Positions 62,858-64,000 of a stretch of DNA of 64,000 nucleotides are shown here, one piece after another (the stretch's first letter is position 1; each line of letters begins with the position of its first letter). The notes under the pieces were generated by a model that did no database searches, was not told the DNA's origin, and saw only the letters and a list, made by a program, of their open reading frames with translations. Origin of the DNA: Henriciella litoralis (lineage in GTDB: Bacteria > Pseudomonadota > Alphaproteobacteria > Caulobacterales > Hyphomonadaceae); assembly GCF_002088935.1 (NCBI RefSeq), contig NZ_NCSS01000006.1, forward strand, positions 62,001 through 126,000, given 5' to 3'. Both the position numbers and the translations under genes were made by a program.

Positions 62858-64000
62858 CTAGCTGCCGCGCTGAATGATCGTTGCATCCCGGCGCAGATTG
62901 CGCAGGCTGCGTTCTGCGATCATCGACAGCTGACGGCCAAACAGGCGGTCCTCAATCTGTTCGCGCGTCGGCAGACTTGCGCCGGATTCTTCACGCTTGC
63001 AGACATAGAGAACCGCAATCGTGCCGGATGTGGCGAAGATCTGCGTTGCCTCTCCTTCGGAGACAGCGTTGATCATTTGCTGACTTTCTTCTCCGAGATC
63101 CTTCAGGCGGATATCGTTGAGATCGGCGGCCTCAAGATTGGGATCATCGCTCGCCAGTTTGCGGGCGCTGGCACAGCCATCGGCCTTGTCGACTGCGGCC
63201 TGAAGCGCCGTATCAGAGCCGTCTTTCACAGACAGGCGCACCATATCTACGCGTGTCTCGGTTTCGGATGGGTCACGCTTGCCTCTGAAGGCGATGAGAT
63301 AAACGCCATTGTCGACCGTGATCGGTTCGGCAAAGCCGGGTTCAGTCATGGCCTGTACAGCTGAGGCGACTTCTGGCTCAAGGTCAGAGGCCGAAACCCA
63401 GCCCATATCGCCGCCAGCTGCGGACGTCGGCGCAGAGGAGAACCGCTGGGCGGCGAGCTCAAACGGTGCGCCGGCTTTCAATTGGTCGAGGATGGTCTTG
63501 GCGCCCTGCAGAGCTTGTTCTTTTTCTTCCGGCGTTGGCGCGTAGAGAAAGATCTCTGAGACGTTGTACCGGGTCTTGGTCATCGCGATGCGCTGCTGGG
63601 CGAGCGCTTCGTCGATCTGGTTCTCTGAAATCCGGATTCTCGATCCGTAGAGGCCGCCCATGATCCGGCGCCAGGCGATCTCAGCGCGCATCTGGTCTTC
63701 CAGGCTGCTTGGATTGACGCCTGAAGAAAGTAGGACCTGAATTAGGTTTTCGCGGGTCATCCCTGACTGGCTTGCCATTTCCGAAATGGACTGCTGGATG
63801 TCAGCGTCAGAGACTTCGACCTCATATTCCTGCGCTTCCTGAAGCTGTAGCTTTTCCTCAACCAGCGCATCGAGTGCCTGGGAGGTGATCTGCTGAACCT
63901 GCTCCTGCGTTGGCTGCTCTGCGCCAAGGGTCAGAAGCAGAAGGCTCGCGCGCTCGCGTACGTCGCTATAGGAAATCGGCTGGTCATTCACGATGACGAC
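62858..64000 (-). CDS. surA: Periplasmic chaperone/prolyl isomerase SurA (partial, 5' end outside window)
   Basis: About 380 codons are visible, open to the window edge; the signal peptide and true start lie beyond 64000. The visible N-terminus VNDQPISYSDVRERASLLL is a SurA_N start. The PpiC-type domain is near SSAPTSAAGGDMGWVSASDLEPEV and the product ends in RNLRRDATIIQRGS. SurA escorts outer-membrane proteins to the BAM complex. One parvulin domain is visible, not the two of E. coli. It leads surA-pdxA-rsmA. Confidence 0.93.
   Translation of the reverse strand, partial: VVIVNDQPISYSDVRERASLLLLTLGAEQPTQEQVQQITSQALDALVEEKLQLQEAQEYEVEVSDADIQQSISEMASQSGMTRENLIQVLLSSGVNPSSLEDQMRAEIAWRRIMGGLYGSRIRISENQIDEALAQQRIAMTKTRYNVSEIFLYAPTPEEKEQALQGAKTILDQLKAGAPFELAAQRFSSAPTSAAGGDMGWVSASDLEPEVASAVQAMTEPGFAEPITVDNGVYLIAFRGKRDPSETETRVDMVRLSVKDGSDTALQAAVDKADGCASARKLASDDPNLEAADLNDIRLKDLGEESQQMINAVSEGEATQIFATSGTIAVLYVCKREESGASLPTREQIEDRLFGRQLSMIAERSLRNLRRDATIIQRGS

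Overview
The window is chromosomal DNA from an alphaproteobacterium, most likely a marine Hyphomonadaceae/Caulobacterales-type organism. This rests on the gene orders radA-cvpA-purF, rpsF-rpsR-rplI, fabD-fabG-acpP-fabF-mltG-yicC-gmk and surA-pdxA-rsmA, on a PhyR general-stress regulator and on a UrcA-family protein. The lineage is inferred from gene content, not from a database search. No rRNA, tRNA, CRISPR array, prophage or insertion sequence was recognised.

Region 1 (1-20619) is a catabolic island for an aromatic, probably phenolic and possibly sulfated, compound. It encodes a CoA-transferase subunit (cut by the window edge), a giant fused 2-oxoacid:ferredoxin oxidoreductase, an MDR reductase, two SnoaL-like proteins, a fumarylacetoacetate-hydrolase-family enzyme, two paralogous FAD phenol hydroxylases, a carboxymuconolactone-decarboxylase-like protein, a TonB-dependent receptor, a GST with an N-terminal cysteine, an exported arylsulfatase with its own exported formylglycine-generating enzyme, a ring-cleavage-type VOC dioxygenase, an acyl-CoA ligase and one GntR/FadR-type regulator. 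Nearly every promoter region in this island carries the palindromic octamer TGCATGCA or AGCATGCA, usually as a pair whose starts are 18-19 bp apart. This looks like the operator of an uncharacterised regulon and is the most interesting signal here.

Region 2 (20847-27300) is a valine-catabolism operon (mmsA, enoyl-CoA hydratase, acyl-CoA dehydrogenase, 3-hydroxyisobutyryl-CoA hydrolase, mmsB) with a divergent LysR gene and a strong terminator. Region 3 (27319-34521) holds a SulP anion transporter with a beta-carbonic anhydrase, an OxyR-like LysR regulator that lacks both redox cysteines, a small prepilin peptidase, a quinone oxidoreductase, a salicylate-hydroxylase-like FAD enzyme and an NnrU protein.

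Region 4 (34604-64000) is mostly housekeeping: panB, a YfgM-like protein and BamB, der, the radA-cvpA-purF-SDR operon, a UrcA protein, a HI0933-like flavoprotein, an Mla-type lipid ABC transporter with alr, a phyR/sensor-kinase pair, dnaB, ribosomal proteins L9/S18/S6, the fatty-acid synthesis operon through gmk, then rsmA, pdxA and surA (cut by the window edge). The sensor kinase beside phyR has Asp where the phosphoacceptor His should be. Start codons were adjusted from the longest open frames wherever a Shine-Dalgarno sequence or family N-terminus supported a different start.
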